From Nocardia sp. NBC_01730 (GTDB taxonomy: Bacteria > Actinomycetota > Actinomycetes > Mycobacteriales > Mycobacteriaceae), in contig NZ_CP109162.1 of NCBI RefSeq assembly GCF_035920445.1, positions 6,696,001 through 6,760,000 on the forward strand: 64,000 nt of DNA, given 5' to 3'. Of the stretch, positions 1-9,289 are shown piece after piece. Each line of letters starts with the position of its first letter. The stretch's first letter is position 1. The notes under the pieces were generated by a model. That model saw only the letters and a list, made by a program, of their open reading frames with translations, was not told where the DNA came from and did not search any database. Position numbers and translations under genes: made by a program.

Positions 1-243
1 TGCGGGCTGATGCGCGCGACTTTCCCCGTCGGGGGTGCTTCCATGCACATGCCGGTCGAGCGCGTTGAACGAGGTGTTGAGGCGAGCGTCCGGGAACCAC
101 CTGGCCGCCGGGCGGGCGTTGGTGTCGACGATCTGCGTCGGCGGCACGTCCCAATCGATCGCCGTGGCCGCCGCGGTCCAGAACTCAGCGGGATCGACCA
201 AGCTGGTCTGGTAGGCCGGTCGGTACTCGTGCCTCACGTTCAA
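1..243 (-). CDS. AMP-forming short-chain acyl-CoA synthetase (propionyl-CoA synthetase-like), N-terminal part
   Basis: The gene enters from the left edge and only about the first 80 residues are visible. The reverse-strand translation contains RWFPDARLNTSFNALDRHV preceded by DPAEFW and IDWDVPP, the typical N-terminal domain of acetyl/propionyl-CoA synthetases, which adenylate a short acid and transfer it to CoA. A TTG at 243 is preceded by GGGAG at an 8-base spacing; a GTG at 237 is the alternative and has no well-placed ribosome site. An in-frame stop at 256-258 limits the start to this interval. The ATP-binding and catalytic parts are outside the window, so PrpE versus another short-chain ligase cannot be settled. 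Confidence 0.75.
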   Translation of the reverse strand, partial: MNVRHEYRPAYQTSLVDPAEFWTAAATAIDWDVPPTQIVDTNARPAARWFPDARLNTSFNALDRHVHGSTPDGESRAHQPA

Positions 244-524
244 ACCCGTGACTCCCTAGCCTCGCCTCGATGCCCGCCTCGATAGATCTGGTTGATTGTG
301 GCAGACTTCACGCGACGCCCGGGTGGGTGCCGCGACCTTTGGTTTTGCCTGGAACTGGCAGGTCAATGATCGCAACATCACGCCAAGTCGCCCAAGAAGT
401 TATTGATCCGTTAGAATCTGATGTCACTTATTTTGGGCCGTCGTAGACGCAATTTCTCGGCCAGCCGCAGCTCTCGGCCAGCTCCACCTGTCGAGCCAAG
501 CACGCGATTGTGGAGGTTCGGTTG

Positions 525-557
525 ATGGCGCGTGGTAGAGGCCAGTTTGGAAAGTGA
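525..557 (+). other. Candidate 10-codon leader ORF before cvnA
   Basis: ATG at 525 sits 8 bases after a strong GGAGG (512-516) and encodes [10 protein letters not shown] before TGA at 555-557. It overlaps the GTG at 532 in another frame and ends 7 bases before the cvnA ATG at 565. The best ribosome site in this region therefore serves the short frame, not cvnA. It may be a translational-coupling leader or chance. Confidence 0.35.
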
Positions 558-3500
558 GTGGGAGATGCGTGACGCCGCTAGGTCCGGCAGTAAGCGCTGG
601 GCGCTCGGCAACTGGGACCTGCGCTGGAAGGTAACGGCGGTCCTCGCCGTTCCGCTCGCGGTCGCGGTCGGGCTCGGCGTGTCGAGAATTTCTTCGCAGT
701 TCGCGGACTCGAACCGGCTCGCCGAAATCGCCGAGAACGTCGCCGCTATCCCGGCGGTCACCGCGCTCAGCGCGCAGACCGCGACCACCGCGGGCTCACA
801 GATGGTCTCGCTGGGGACCAACCAGTCCATCGCGACTGATCAGAATCTCGCGGATCTGGACAAGGCGATCGCCAACGCCGAGAACGCGGTAAGCCGGCTC
901 GACAGCGTGTCCGGCGCACGCACGGCCGTAGACAGCATGCTCACCCAGGCCAAGGCCGTACGTGCCCAGGGCAAATCGGTCACCGCCGGTCCGCCATCGG
1001 ACACTCTCGCGCTGATCGACCGCGTCCGCAACGACAGCGTACGCACCGTCGAGACCACGGTCGGCCAGGTCAGCGACACCGCTGTGGATACCGCCAAACT
1101 GCGGCTGGTCGACTCGCTCAACACTCGTGCCACGCTGGTCAGCGCAGTTGCCGCCTTCTCCGAGGTGCTTCGCAACCCACAGTCCGGCGTGCAGAACTTC
1201 CTGGTCGCTTCCAACACCGAGCGTGCGCTGCTCAACGTGCTTTCCCACCGCTTTTCCGACGGCGACACCTCGATCGCCGACCTGCGCGCGGGCATCGACA
1301 CCAGGATCGCGCTGCTGACCAGCCCGCAGGCCCAGGCAGGCCAGCTCCCGGTCGGTGACCTGAAGAAGTCGATGACCGACAGCCTTGCGGTCTACGAGCA
1401 TGTCGTCGGCAAGGCGACGAAGGACATCGACTCCGCGATGAACGAGCTGGTGTCCACGGCCCAGGGCGGCGCGTGGACCTACACCGCGGTCGTCATCCTG
1501 ACCATCCTCGCCGCGCTCCTGCTCGCGGTCTTCGTCGCCCGTTCGATGATCGTCCCGCTGCACCGGCTGCGTCTCGCCGCGCTGCGCGTGGCGGAGAGCG
1601 ACTTGCCGCAGGAGGTCGCCGAACTGCGCAACGGTGCCTCGCCGGAGGAGGTTCCGCTGGAGCCGATGCCGGTGCGCAGCACCGAGGAGATCGGTCAGCT
1701 GGCCCGCGCCGTCGACGACATCCACGGTCAGGCGTTGCGTCTGGCGAGCGACCAGGCGAAGATGCGTTCGCAGGTCAACGATATGTTCGAGACCTTGGCT
1801 CGGCGGTCCAAGTCGCTCGTCGACCACCAGCTCACCCTCATCGAGGCGATGGAGTACGACGAGAAGGACCCGCGCCTGCTGGAAAACCTGTTCCGGCTGG
1901 ACCATCTCGCTGCGCGTATGCGCCGAAACGGCGACAACCTGCTCATTCTCGCGGGTACCAGACAGCGCCGTGCGAAGTCGGCTCCGGTCGAGATCGGCGA
2001 CGTGCTGCGTGCCGCGATCTCCGAGGTCGAGGACTATGAGCGCGTGAAACTCGGCGCCACGCCGCGCGGTTCGCTGAAGGAGCCGTCCGCCTCCGACCTC
2101 GCGCACCTTTTCGCCGAGCTGTTGGACAACGCGCTGCGAGCGTCGCCGCCGGAGACCGACGTCAAGTTCACCTTCGCGCAGGCGCATGACCAGGGTTTGC
2201 TCATCGAGGTCGCCGACCGCGGCATCGGTATGCCGCCCGCCGAGATGGCCGACATCAACCGGCGGCTCGAGCAGACCGCGGAGCCGGGGCCCGACACCGC
2301 CCGCCATATGGGTCTTTTCGTGGTCGGCAGGCTCGCCGAGCGGCACGGCCTCACAGTGCGGCTGCGGCCCACCTTCGACACCGCCCGCGATCCCGGCGTG
2401 ACCGTCACGGTGCATGTGCCGATCGGTCTGATCGTCGCGGAGAAGCCGATCGCGGGGCAGCCCATCACCCCGCAACCCTCACCACAGGTCTCCGCGCCGC
2501 AGCGGCCGTCGGCGCAGTCGTCCATGCAGACGCGGGCGATCACGCGCACCCCTGGGGGCAATGTCATGGTCACAGTCGATCCCGGGGTGAGCGGTCCGAT
2601 TCCGGCAGCCAACCCCACGACCAGCGCCCCATCCAGCGGGCCGATCCCGACGGGCTCCGGCGGTCTGCCGCAGCGGCAGCCGGGTTCGTCGATGTCGTCC
2701 GGTTCGCGTTCGGACACTCAGCAGTCGGGTGCGTCGTTGCGTCCCGCGCCGGGAACGCCCGGCCAGACTTCGAGCGTGCCGCAGCGCGGCAAGCTGGCCG
2801 CTGCCAACCTGCCCAAACGCAACCTCGGACCGGGTGGTCCGCCGCCGCGCAGGCCCGATGGTCCGTCCGAGCCGACTGGCACCGGGCTGCCGCCGCGCGA
2901 GGCGAATTCGGGCGAACTACCGCTGCGTCAGTCTGGCGCCAACGGTGCGCCGCAGCCAAGCATCGGCCTTCCGCAGCGCCAGCCGAGCGCCAACGGCCTT
3001 CCGCAGCGTGAGTCTGCGTCGGGTGGTTTGCCGCAGCGTGAGCAGGGGCCGAACGGCCTTCCGCAGCGTGAGTCTGCGTCGGGTGGTTTGCCGCAGCGTG
3101 AGCAGGGGCCGAACGGCCTTCCGCAGCGTGAGTCTGCGTCGGGTGGTTTGCCGCAGCGTGAGCAGGGGCCGAACGGCCTTCCGCAGCGTGAGTCTGCGTC
3201 GGGTGGTTTGCCGCAGCGCGAGCCGGGCGCCACCGACTTGCCGCAGCGTCAGCCCGCATCAGGTCTGCCGCAGCGTGACTCGGCGCCAGGTGGTCTGTCG
3301 CAGCGCGACACAACCGCAAATGGTCTGCCACAGCGAGGTTCCGCTCCCACCGGATTGCCGCAGCGCGAGCCGAGCTCGGGTGCGCTGCCTGCCGCGAGTG
3401 GTCTGCCTCAGCGGGATTCCGCGTCGAGCGGTCTGCCTCAGCGGGATTCTGCCGCGAATGGTCTGCACCGCCGCGAGCCGAGTTCGGGTGCGCTGCCTGC

Positions 3501-4719
3501 CGCGAGTGGTCTGCCTCAGCGGGATTCCGCGTCGAGCGGTCTGCCTCAGCGGGATTCTGCCGCGAATGGTCTGCACCGCCGCGAGCCGAGTTCGGGTGCG
3601 CTGCCTGCCGCGAGCGGTCTGCCTCAGCGTGAGTCTGCGTCGAATGGTCTGCCTCAGCGGGATTCTGCCGCGAGTGGTCTGCCTCAGCGTGAGTCTGCGT
3701 CGAATGGTCTGCCTCAGCGGGATTCTGCCGCGAGTGGTCTGCCTCAGCGTGAGTCTGCGTCGAATGGTCTGCCTCAGCGGGATTCTGCCGCGAGTGGTCT
3801 GCCTCAGCGTGAGTCTGCGTCGAATGGTCTGCCTCAGCGGGATTCTGCCGCGAGTGGTCTGCCTCAGCGGGATTCCGCGTCGAGCGGTCTGCCTCAGCGG
3901 GATTCTGCCGCGAATGGTCTGCACCGCCGCGAGCCGAGTTCGGGTGCGCTGCCTGCCGCGAGCGGTCTGCCTCAGCGTGAGTCTGCGTCGAATGGTCTGC
4001 CTCAGCGGGATTCTGCCGCGAATGGTCTGCACCGCCGCGAGTCGGCAAGCGATTCTCTGCCGCAGCGTGAGCCGGGTATAGGTGGTCTGCCGCAGCGTTC
4101 GTCCACAGCGGCGAGCCTGCCGCAGCGCGATTCCGCGCCGACCGGCCTGCCGCAGCGGAAGCCGGGCGCCCAGGTGCCGCGGCGTGAGCCCGTTCCGCCG
4201 GGAGTCGCTCTGCCACAACAGGATCGCAGCATCCAGCCCGCGGCGAGTGTCAGTGGTGAGGAGCCCGCCGCCTCGCAGGGGCGCGATCCCGGCAAGCACA
4301 GCTACCGGTCCAACCCGGCGAAGACAGCCTCTTTCTTCCAGACGAGGCTGCAACCCGCGCCCGAGTCGGGGCCGTCGATGGGTACGCCGATCTTCGCTGA
4401 GATGATGTCGGCGTGGCTTTCGGATCCCAACGCCGACCGGTCCCAGATGGCCGCGTCGTTCGAATCCCCGGGCGACGAAGGCTGGCAGGCGGCTCGTCGC
4501 GCGAGCGAGGCGCAGTCCGAAACAAAGACGGCGGCGGGGTTGCCGCAACGCAATCCGGGCGGAAGGCTTGTCCCGGGCGCCGTAAGCGGTGCGGTGGACC
4601 GGGCGCCGCATCGCGATCCAGAAACAATCAGGTCCAGCTTGAGTCGTCACCAGCAGGGCGTCCGGGATGGCCGCGCAATGAGAGCAATGAACCTAACCGG
4701 AGATAAAGGAGACCGATGA
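532..4719 (+). CDS. cvnA: Conservon sensor: nitrate/nitrite-sensing-type histidine kinase with a long LPQR repeat tail
   Basis: This is the sensor subunit of a conservon, the actinomycete system in which a membrane kinase-like protein works with a roadblock protein, a DUF742 protein and a small GTPase. Visible parts: membrane segment about residues 32-50, extracytoplasmic NIT-like domain to about 310, second membrane segment 314-336, HAMP to about 400, dimerisation helix with [10 protein letters not shown] near 455, then a GHKL ATPase with N-box LLDNAL (about 530), DRGIGM (about 562) and [13 protein letters not shown] (about 595). Residues about 709-1220 are a low-complexity tail of LPQR decads, followed by a conserved end with [13 protein letters not shown] near 1286. 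GTG at 532 is listed; ATG at 565 is equally possible. The stop overlaps the cvnB start as ATGA. Family members usually have a shorter tail. Confidence 0.88.
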   Translation: MVEASLESEWEMRDAARSGSKRWALGNWDLRWKVTAVLAVPLAVAVGLGVSRISSQFADSNRLAEIAENVAAIPAVTALSAQTATTAGSQMVSLGTNQSIATDQNLADLDKAIANAENAVSRLDSVSGARTAVDSMLTQAKAVRAQGKSVTAGPPSDTLALIDRVRNDSVRTVETTVGQVSDTAVDTAKLRLVDSLNTRATLVSAVAAFSEVLRNPQSGVQNFLVASNTERALLNVLSHRFSDGDTSIADLRAGIDTRIALLTSPQAQAGQLPVGDLKKSMTDSLAVYEHVVGKATKDIDSAMNELVSTAQGGAWTYTAVVILTILAALLLAVFVARSMIVPLHRLRLAALRVAESDLPQEVAELRNGASPEEVPLEPMPVRSTEEIGQLARAVDDIHGQALRLASDQAKMRSQVNDMFETLARRSKSLVDHQLTLIEAMEYDEKDPRLLENLFRLDHLAARMRRNGDNLLILAGTRQRRAKSAPVEIGDVLRAAISEVEDYERVKLGATPRGSLKEPSASDLAHLFAELLDNALRASPPETDVKFTFAQAHDQGLLIEVADRGIGMPPAEMADINRRLEQTAEPGPDTARHMGLFVVGRLAERHGLTVRLRPTFDTARDPGVTVTVHVPIGLIVAEKPIAGQPITPQPSPQVSAPQRPSAQSSMQTRAITRTPGGNVMVTVDPGVSGPIPAANPTTSAPSSGPIPTGSGGLPQRQPGSSMSSGSRSDTQQSGASLRPAPGTPGQTSSVPQRGKLAAANLPKRNLGPGGPPPRRPDGPSEPTGTGLPPREANSGELPLRQSGANGAPQPSIGLPQRQPSANGLPQRESASGGLPQREQGPNGLPQRESASGGLPQREQGPNGLPQRESASGGLPQREQGPNGLPQRESASGGLPQREPGATDLPQRQPASGLPQRDSAPGGLSQRDTTANGLPQRGSAPTGLPQREPSSGALPAASGLPQRDSASSGLPQRDSAANGLHRREPSSGALPAASGLPQRDSASSGLPQRDSAANGLHRREPSSGALPAASGLPQRESASNGLPQRDSAASGLPQRESASNGLPQRDSAASGLPQRESASNGLPQRDSAASGLPQRESASNGLPQRDSAASGLPQRDSASSGLPQRDSAANGLHRREPSSGALPAASGLPQRESASNGLPQRDSAANGLHRRESASDSLPQREPGIGGLPQRSSTAASLPQRDSAPTGLPQRKPGAQVPRREPVPPGVALPQQDRSIQPAASVSGEEPAASQGRDPGKHSYRSNPAKTASFFQTRLQPAPESGPSMGTPIFAEMMSAWLSDPNADRSQMAASFESPGDEGWQAARRASEAQSETKTAAGLPQRNPGGRLVPGAVSGAVDRAPHRDPETIRSSLSRHQQGVRDGRAMRAMNLTGDKGDR
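2656..4170 (+). repeat. In-frame coding minisatellite inside cvnA
   Basis: The DNA encoding the LPQR tail consists of tandem 30-base half-units combined into larger units. Three identical 60-bp copies occupy 3001-3180, with a partial copy after them. Three identical 60-bp copies occupy 3661-3840. A 108-bp unit begins at 3364, 3472 and 3580. All periods are multiples of three, so gain or loss of copies keeps the frame. The near-perfect identity points to recent slippage or unequal recombination; copy number may vary between strains or be misassembled. Confidence 0.95.
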
Positions 4720-5129
4720 ACCCCGATCTAGGTGGTACGAATCGTCAGCTGGATTGGCTGGTTTCGAACTTTGCCAACGAGGTTCCTGGCGTAGCCCATG
4801 CTGTCCTGGTCTCGGCTGACGGCCTACTCATGGCCGCGAGTGCCCAGCTGCCCGTCGATCGTGCCGAACAGCTCTCGGCCGTGACGGCGGGCCTGGCCAG
4901 CCTGTCCGTGGGCGTCTCGAATCTGTTCGAGGGCGGAACCGTGCTGCAATCCGTCGTCGAGATGGAGCACGGCTACCTGCTACTCATGGCAGTTGGCGAC
5001 GGCTCCTATCTCGCGGTGCTGACCAACACGTCCTGTGACATCGGTCAGGTCGGCTACGAGATGGCTCTGTTGGTCGAGCGTGTGGGGCAGTCGGTTCAGG
5101 CCACGCCACGCGTCACGATGGGTTCCTGA
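4716..5129 (+). CDS. cvnB: Roadblock/LC7 protein of the conservon
   Basis: A 137-residue roadblock/LC7-domain protein resembling MglB-type regulators of small GTPases. It includes the usual segment [20 protein letters not shown] followed by the long helix rich in Ala and Leu and a strand containing [17 protein letters not shown]. In conservons this protein is thought to link the membrane sensor to the GTPase cvnD, possibly as activator or scaffold. The ATG at 4716 overlaps the cvnA stop (ATGA) and is preceded by AAAGGAGA, so translation is probably coupled. Confidence 0.92.
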   Translation: MNPDLGGTNRQLDWLVSNFANEVPGVAHAVLVSADGLLMAASAQLPVDRAEQLSAVTAGLASLSVGVSNLFEGGTVLQSVVEMEHGYLLLMAVGDGSYLAVLTNTSCDIGQVGYEMALLVERVGQSVQATPRVTMGS

Positions 5130-5136
5130 TGGTGGG

Positions 5137-5511
5137 ATGGACATAGAAGATCACCGCATGAGGAGCGTCGAGCCGAGCCTCGTACGGCCATACTCGCTGA
5201 CCGCAGGCCGCACCAGGCCCGCGGTCGAGTTGGCGTTGGAGGCCCTTGTCGCATCGCATCCGGTCGCCCTGGAGCGGCAGTTCGAACTGAGCAACATCGA
5301 GACGTCAATCGTGGAGTTGTGCAGAGAATCGCCGTCCGTTGCCGAGGTAGCAGCCCGACTGGGTATCCCCATCGGGGTGGCCCGCGTGCTCGTGGCCGAC
5401 CTGATCGAGGCCGGGCACGTGCGCGTTTCGGCAACTTTGAAAGACGATTCCAGCGACGATGAACGTCGCGAGCTGATCGAAAGGGTTCTCAGTGGACTCC
5501 GGCGTATTTAA
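5137..5511 (+). CDS. cvnC: DUF742 protein of the conservon
   Basis: A 124-residue DUF742 protein, the third conservon member. It shows the family start LVRPYSLTAGRTRP at about residues 17-30 and a winged-helix-like region with SVAEVAARLGIPIGVARVL. Its biochemical role is not established; it is generally taken as an adaptor. ATG at 5137 is chosen because the conserved region begins soon after; GGTGGG lies immediately before it, too close for an ideal ribosome site, so coupling to cvnB (stop at 5129) is likely. The 3' end overlaps cvnD by 20 bases. Confidence 0.88.
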   Translation: MDIEDHRMRSVEPSLVRPYSLTAGRTRPAVELALEALVASHPVALERQFELSNIETSIVELCRESPSVAEVAARLGIPIGVARVLVADLIEAGHVRVSATLKDDSSDDERRELIERVLSGLRRI

Positions 5512-6094
5512 TTCGACGGCGCAGGTCGACACCCGTACCAGCAAGCCGACCTCGGCGAAGATCGTGGTCGCGGGTGGCTTCGGTGTCGGCAAGACCACGT
5601 TGGTCGGTGCTGTCTCGGAGATCGTTCCGCTGCGCACCGAGGCATTGGTGACCAATGCCAGTGCCGGTATCGACAACCTGACCGGCATTCCGATGAAGTC
5701 GACCACCACGGTGGCGATGGATTTCGGCCGCATCAGTCTCGCCGACGATCTGGTGTTGTACCTCTTCGGTACGCCGGGCCAGTACCGCTTCTGGTTCATG
5801 TGGGATGACCTGATCCGCGGCGCCATCGGCGCCGTGGTGCTGGTCGACACTCGCAGGCTGGAGGACAGCTTCGCGGCGGTCGACTACTTCGAAGCGCGCG
5901 GTCTACCTTTCCTGGTGGCGCTCAACGAATTCGACGACGCACCGCGGTATCCGATCGAGGACATTCGGCAGGCACTGGCCGTGCCCGCTGATGTGCCGAT
6001 TCTGTCCATCGATGCCCGGCGTCGCGAGCCCGCCAAGCATGCGCTGGTCACGCTCACCGAGTACGCGCTGCGCAAGGTGATGCAGGGCTACTGA
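5492..6094 (+). CDS. cvnD: Small GTPase of the conservon
   Basis: A 200-residue Ras-like ATP/GTP-binding protein, the output GTPase of conservons. The P-loop GGFGVGKTT is at about residues 28-36. The switch II region reads LFGTPGQYRFWFM, with GTPGQ in place of the usual DxxGQ, and the base-recognition motif reads NEFD instead of NKxD; both variants are normal in this family. The predicted cycle is GTP binding and hydrolysis controlled by the roadblock partner. GTG at 5492 lies inside the end of cvnC, and the order cvnABCD is complete and compact. Confidence 0.92.
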   Translation: MDSGVFNSTAQVDTRTSKPTSAKIVVAGGFGVGKTTLVGAVSEIVPLRTEALVTNASAGIDNLTGIPMKSTTTVAMDFGRISLADDLVLYLFGTPGQYRFWFMWDDLIRGAIGAVVLVDTRRLEDSFAAVDYFEARGLPFLVALNEFDDAPRYPIEDIRQALAVPADVPILSIDARRREPAKHALVTLTEYALRKVMQGY

Positions 6095-6145
6095 GTGCTC
6101 GCGCGGCACCCCGGCGCATCGGGTTCGGCCGGATAGGCTCGCCCG

Positions 6146-7786
6146 GTGCGTATTTCGGCGCGGGAGCTGCTCGAGCAACTGCTCGACACGGAATCGTTCG
6201 TCAGTTGGGACCGGCCACCGGTGACGGTGGCTGCGACTCCGCGGTATCGCGATGCGCTGTGGAATGCGGCGGTAGCGGCCGGCACCGATGAGTCGGTACT
6301 CACCGGGGAGGGGTTGCTGCGTGGTCGCCGCGTGGCCGTGATTGCCTGTGAATTCGGGTTCTTGGCGGGTTCGATCGGGGTTGCCGCGGCGGAGCGGATC
6401 GTCGCGGCGGTCGAGCGTGCCACCGAACTCGGCCTGCCGGTGGTCGCTTCGCCGACCTCCGGCGGAACCCGGATGCAGGAGGGCACCGTGGCCTTCGTGC
6501 AGATGGTGAAGATCGCGGGTGCGGTCGCGGCGCACAAGTCCGCCGGGTATCCGTATCTGGTTTACCTGCGCAACCCGACGGTGGGTGGTGTCTTCGCCTC
6601 GTGGGGTTCGCTGGGGCACGTCACCTTTGCCGAACCGGGCGCCCTCATCGGATTTCTCGGTCCCCGGGTCTATCAGGCCCTCTACGGCAGGCCCTTCCCG
6701 GAAGGCGTGCAGACCGCGGAGAACCTCTACCGCCGCGGCGTCATCGACGGAGTCCTCCCGATCTCGGTATTCCGCCGCATAGCCCATCGCGCTCTGAGCG
6801 TGTTCAGCGGCGTCAACCTGTCGGCTTCCGCTGCTGCTCAACCTGACACAACACAGGATCGCGACCCGATTGCCTCGGAGTCTCGACAAGAAGCGACACA
6901 CGACGCCGCGCTACAGCTGTCCGACGCGGCGAGACGCCCAGACGGCCATTCGAAAACCCCCGTGCCGGAACAGAATCGTAGTGGTGGCGCGTCGCTCCCG
7001 TCCGAGGGCGGTCCTGCGTGGCAGTCGGTCCTGATCTCGCGCCGCCCGGAACGCCCGGGCATCCGTGACCTGTTGCGTCATGTGACACAACGGGTTCCGC
7101 TCAGCGGCACCGGGCAAGGGGAGTCGGATCGCACCGTTGCACACGCGCTCGGGCGATTTCGGGGTCAGCCATGCGTGGTGTTCGGCCATGATCGGCGCGG
7201 GCAGCAGGGCGAGAACACCATGGGCCCGGCGGCGCTGCGCGAGGCGCGGCGCAGTATGGCGCTTGCCCAGGAGCTGCGGCTTCCCCTTGTGCTCGTCATC
7301 GACACGGTGGGCGCGGCACTGTCGAAGGAGGCCGAGGAGCGTGGCCTCGCACCCGAAATCGCACGCTGCATCGCGGACCTGGTGACCTTGGATACGCCGA
7401 CCATCTCGGTGCTGCTCGGTCAGGGCACCGGCGGGGGCGCGCTGGCCCTGTTGCCCGCCGACCGGGTACTGGCCGCCACGCATGGTTGGCTTGCTCCGCT
7501 GCCGCCGGAGGGCGCCAGCGCCATCGTGTTCCGCGATACCGGCCACGCGGCGGAACTCGCTGCGGCCCAACGGATCAGCGCCGCCGATCTGCTCGCCGAC
7601 GGTGTGGTCGACCGAATCGTGCCCGAGTATCCGGATGCCGCCGACGAGCCCGTGGACTTCGCGCGACGGATGGTCGCCGCGGTCGCAGGCGAACTCGCGA
7701 GCCTGCGTGCCCGATCCGAACCGGAGTTGCTCGCGGCGCGGAAGGCGCGCTACCGGAGGCTGGGGCTGCCCGGAGTGGCGGACTGA
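6146..7786 (+). CDS. accD3: Fused acyl-CoA carboxylase carboxyltransferase (AccD3-like)
   Basis: A 546-residue carboxyltransferase with two crotonase-fold halves. The N-terminal half (to about 230) resembles the beta subunit, with SPTSGGTRMQEG and AEPGALIGFLGPR; the C-terminal half (from about 300) resembles the alpha subunit, with DTVGAALSKEAEERG and GQGTGGGALALLPADRV. A poorly conserved linker of about 70 residues joins them. It would transfer carboxyl from biotin to an acyl-CoA with a separate biotin carboxylase/carrier that is not in this window. The arrangement matches AccD3 of mycobacteria, and the following echA6-like and metallo-beta-lactamase-fold genes repeat that neighbourhood. No zinc-finger cysteines are evident at the N-terminus. 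Start GTG 6146. Confidence 0.82.
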   Translation: MRISARELLEQLLDTESFVSWDRPPVTVAATPRYRDALWNAAVAAGTDESVLTGEGLLRGRRVAVIACEFGFLAGSIGVAAAERIVAAVERATELGLPVVASPTSGGTRMQEGTVAFVQMVKIAGAVAAHKSAGYPYLVYLRNPTVGGVFASWGSLGHVTFAEPGALIGFLGPRVYQALYGRPFPEGVQTAENLYRRGVIDGVLPISVFRRIAHRALSVFSGVNLSASAAAQPDTTQDRDPIASESRQEATHDAALQLSDAARRPDGHSKTPVPEQNRSGGASLPSEGGPAWQSVLISRRPERPGIRDLLRHVTQRVPLSGTGQGESDRTVAHALGRFRGQPCVVFGHDRRGQQGENTMGPAALREARRSMALAQELRLPLVLVIDTVGAALSKEAEERGLAPEIARCIADLVTLDTPTISVLLGQGTGGGALALLPADRVLAATHGWLAPLPPEGASAIVFRDTGHAAELAAAQRISAADLLADGVVDRIVPEYPDAADEPVDFARRMVAAVAGELASLRARSEPELLAARKARYRRLGLPGVAD

Positions 7787-7992
7787 CCGTGCTTTGCAGC
7801 GCCTGCGGCGCCGCGAACGGGCTCATAAGACTCGCACCCAAGAGGGCTGGGAGTGCGGTGATCAGGGCGTTCTTGGACCCGAGCCGGGCGGGCGCGTGCT
7901 GGTAAGGACGTTGGGGTGCATCCAGCAAACTGTAAGCCAACACGCCCGATGGCGTGATTGACGGTTCGCCGCCGCACTTCTACCGTCGGAAT

Positions 7993-8850
7993 GTGACCTT
8001 CAGAAGCGAGACCAGCGCCGTTCCCTCGATCGTGCTGAGCGACGGGAACGTGATCCCGCAACTCGGCTTCGGCGTGTTCCAGGTGCCTGCCGGGGGTGTC
8101 GTCCCGGCCGTCACCGCCGCGCTCGAGGCGGGCTACCGCAGCATCGACACCGCCGCGATCTATGGGAACGAAGAGGGCACCGGCCGTGCGATCCGCGAGT
8201 CCGGCGTACCTCGTGACGAGGTCCACGTCACGACCAAGCTGTGGAACTCCGAGCAGGGCTACGACTCCGCGCTGCGCGCCTGCGACGCCAGCCTCGACCG
8301 GCTCGGCCTGGACTACCTCGACCTCTACCTCATCCACTGGCCGGTGGCCGCTGCCGGCCGGTTCGTCGACACGTTCCGCGCCTTTCAGGCGCTGAAGTCG
8401 CAGGGGCGGGTCAAGTCGATCGGCGTCTCGAACTTCACGGTCGAGAACCTGCAGCGGGTGATCGCCGAGACCGGCGAGTTCCCTGCGGTGAACCAGATCG
8501 AGCTGCACCCCCGGTTGGCCCAGCGCGAGTTGCGGGAGTTCCACGCGGCGAACGCGATCGCCACCGAGGCGTGGAGTCCGCTCGGCCAAGGCACCTTGCT
8601 CGACGACCGCACTATTGTCTCGGTTGCCGCCGCGGTCGATCGCACCCCGGCTCAGGTGATCATCCGCTGGCACCTGCAGCTGGGCAACATCGTCATCCCG
8701 AAGTCGGTCACACCTTCGCGCATCGCGGAGAACTTCGACGTGTTCGGCTTCGAACTCGCCCCGGAGCAGATGGACGCGATCAACGCGCTCGACAGCGGTG
8801 AACGGATCGGTCCGGACCCGGACACGTTCACGATGGGATTGTCGGACTGA
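7993..8850 (+). CDS. Aldo/keto reductase
   Basis: A 285-residue NADPH-dependent aldo/keto reductase of the 2,5-diketo-gluconate reductase type. The catalytic tetrad is visible in SIDTAAIYGNE (Asp and Tyr), TTKLWN (Lys) and YLIHWP (His). The cofactor-binding end is IPKSVTPSRIAEN. GTG at 7993 starts the conserved N-terminal strand; an in-frame GTG at 7954 would add 13 unlikely residues. There is no clear ribosome site, so the message may be leaderless. The physiological carbonyl substrate cannot be deduced. Confidence 0.9.
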   Translation: MTFRSETSAVPSIVLSDGNVIPQLGFGVFQVPAGGVVPAVTAALEAGYRSIDTAAIYGNEEGTGRAIRESGVPRDEVHVTTKLWNSEQGYDSALRACDASLDRLGLDYLDLYLIHWPVAAAGRFVDTFRAFQALKSQGRVKSIGVSNFTVENLQRVIAETGEFPAVNQIELHPRLAQRELREFHAANAIATEAWSPLGQGTLLDDRTIVSVAAAVDRTPAQVIIRWHLQLGNIVIPKSVTPSRIAENFDVFGFELAPEQMDAINALDSGERIGPDPDTFTMGLSD

Positions 8851-8880
8851 CCCATTCGGTCGCCGGTTCGGCCGGTCAGT
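8846..8880 (+). terminator. Candidate terminator after the aldo/keto reductase
   Basis: ACTGACC (8846-8852) pairs with GGTCAGT (8874-8880) around a GC-rich inner part. The stem begins at the stop codon. No T-tract follows, which is usual in this GC range. Confidence 0.4.
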
Positions 8881-9205
8881 GCGGCCCGAGGTGGTCGGCG
8901 AGTTCGATCGCCGCCGCGTGCCCCTGGCGCTGATGGTGCTCGCCGACGGCCCGTAACCGATCAGATGGATCCGAGGATCGGCGGCTACCCGTGTGGCGAG
9001 CCGCCTGGCAAGTCGTGCACCCGGTTGACCGTGCCAGGGTCGGCCAGGGCCAGCCGAACTGCCAGGCGCCGGGGCCCGGTGCATGGTCCAGGATGCGAAA
9101 GTCCCGCTCGGGACGCAACCCGAGACGCTGGAGGTGGTAACCGGCCGACAGCCCCGCCTGACCAGCGCTGATCACCAGGATATCGAAGTCTGTAGGCGCA
9201 GCCGG
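8876..9205 (-). pseudogene. Remnant of an NAD(P)/FAD-dependent oxidoreductase (flavin monooxygenase type)
   Basis: On the reverse strand about 9205-9058 encodes a flavoprotein N-terminus: DILVISAGQAGLSAGYHLQ followed by FRILDHAPGPGAWQF. A second frame continues with TVNRVHDLPG. A third frame at about 9015-8900 encodes ATRVAADPRIHLIGYGPSAS, which looks like the C-terminal part of the same family. The dinucleotide-binding start and the end are present, but a few hundred residues between them are gone and at least two frameshifts join the pieces. Confidence 0.7.
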
Positions 9206-9289
9206 TGATCGTATCGCCCACCACGGAATGGGCGGTCGGCTGTGGCAGAGTGAAGGGAATCAGAAGGACCGTTCAGTTGGGGAGGTCGC

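Noticed and set aside
796..2475. 559-codon reverse ORF inside cvnA
   Set aside because: Antisense shadow without family features; the forward strand encodes the clear histidine-kinase domain.
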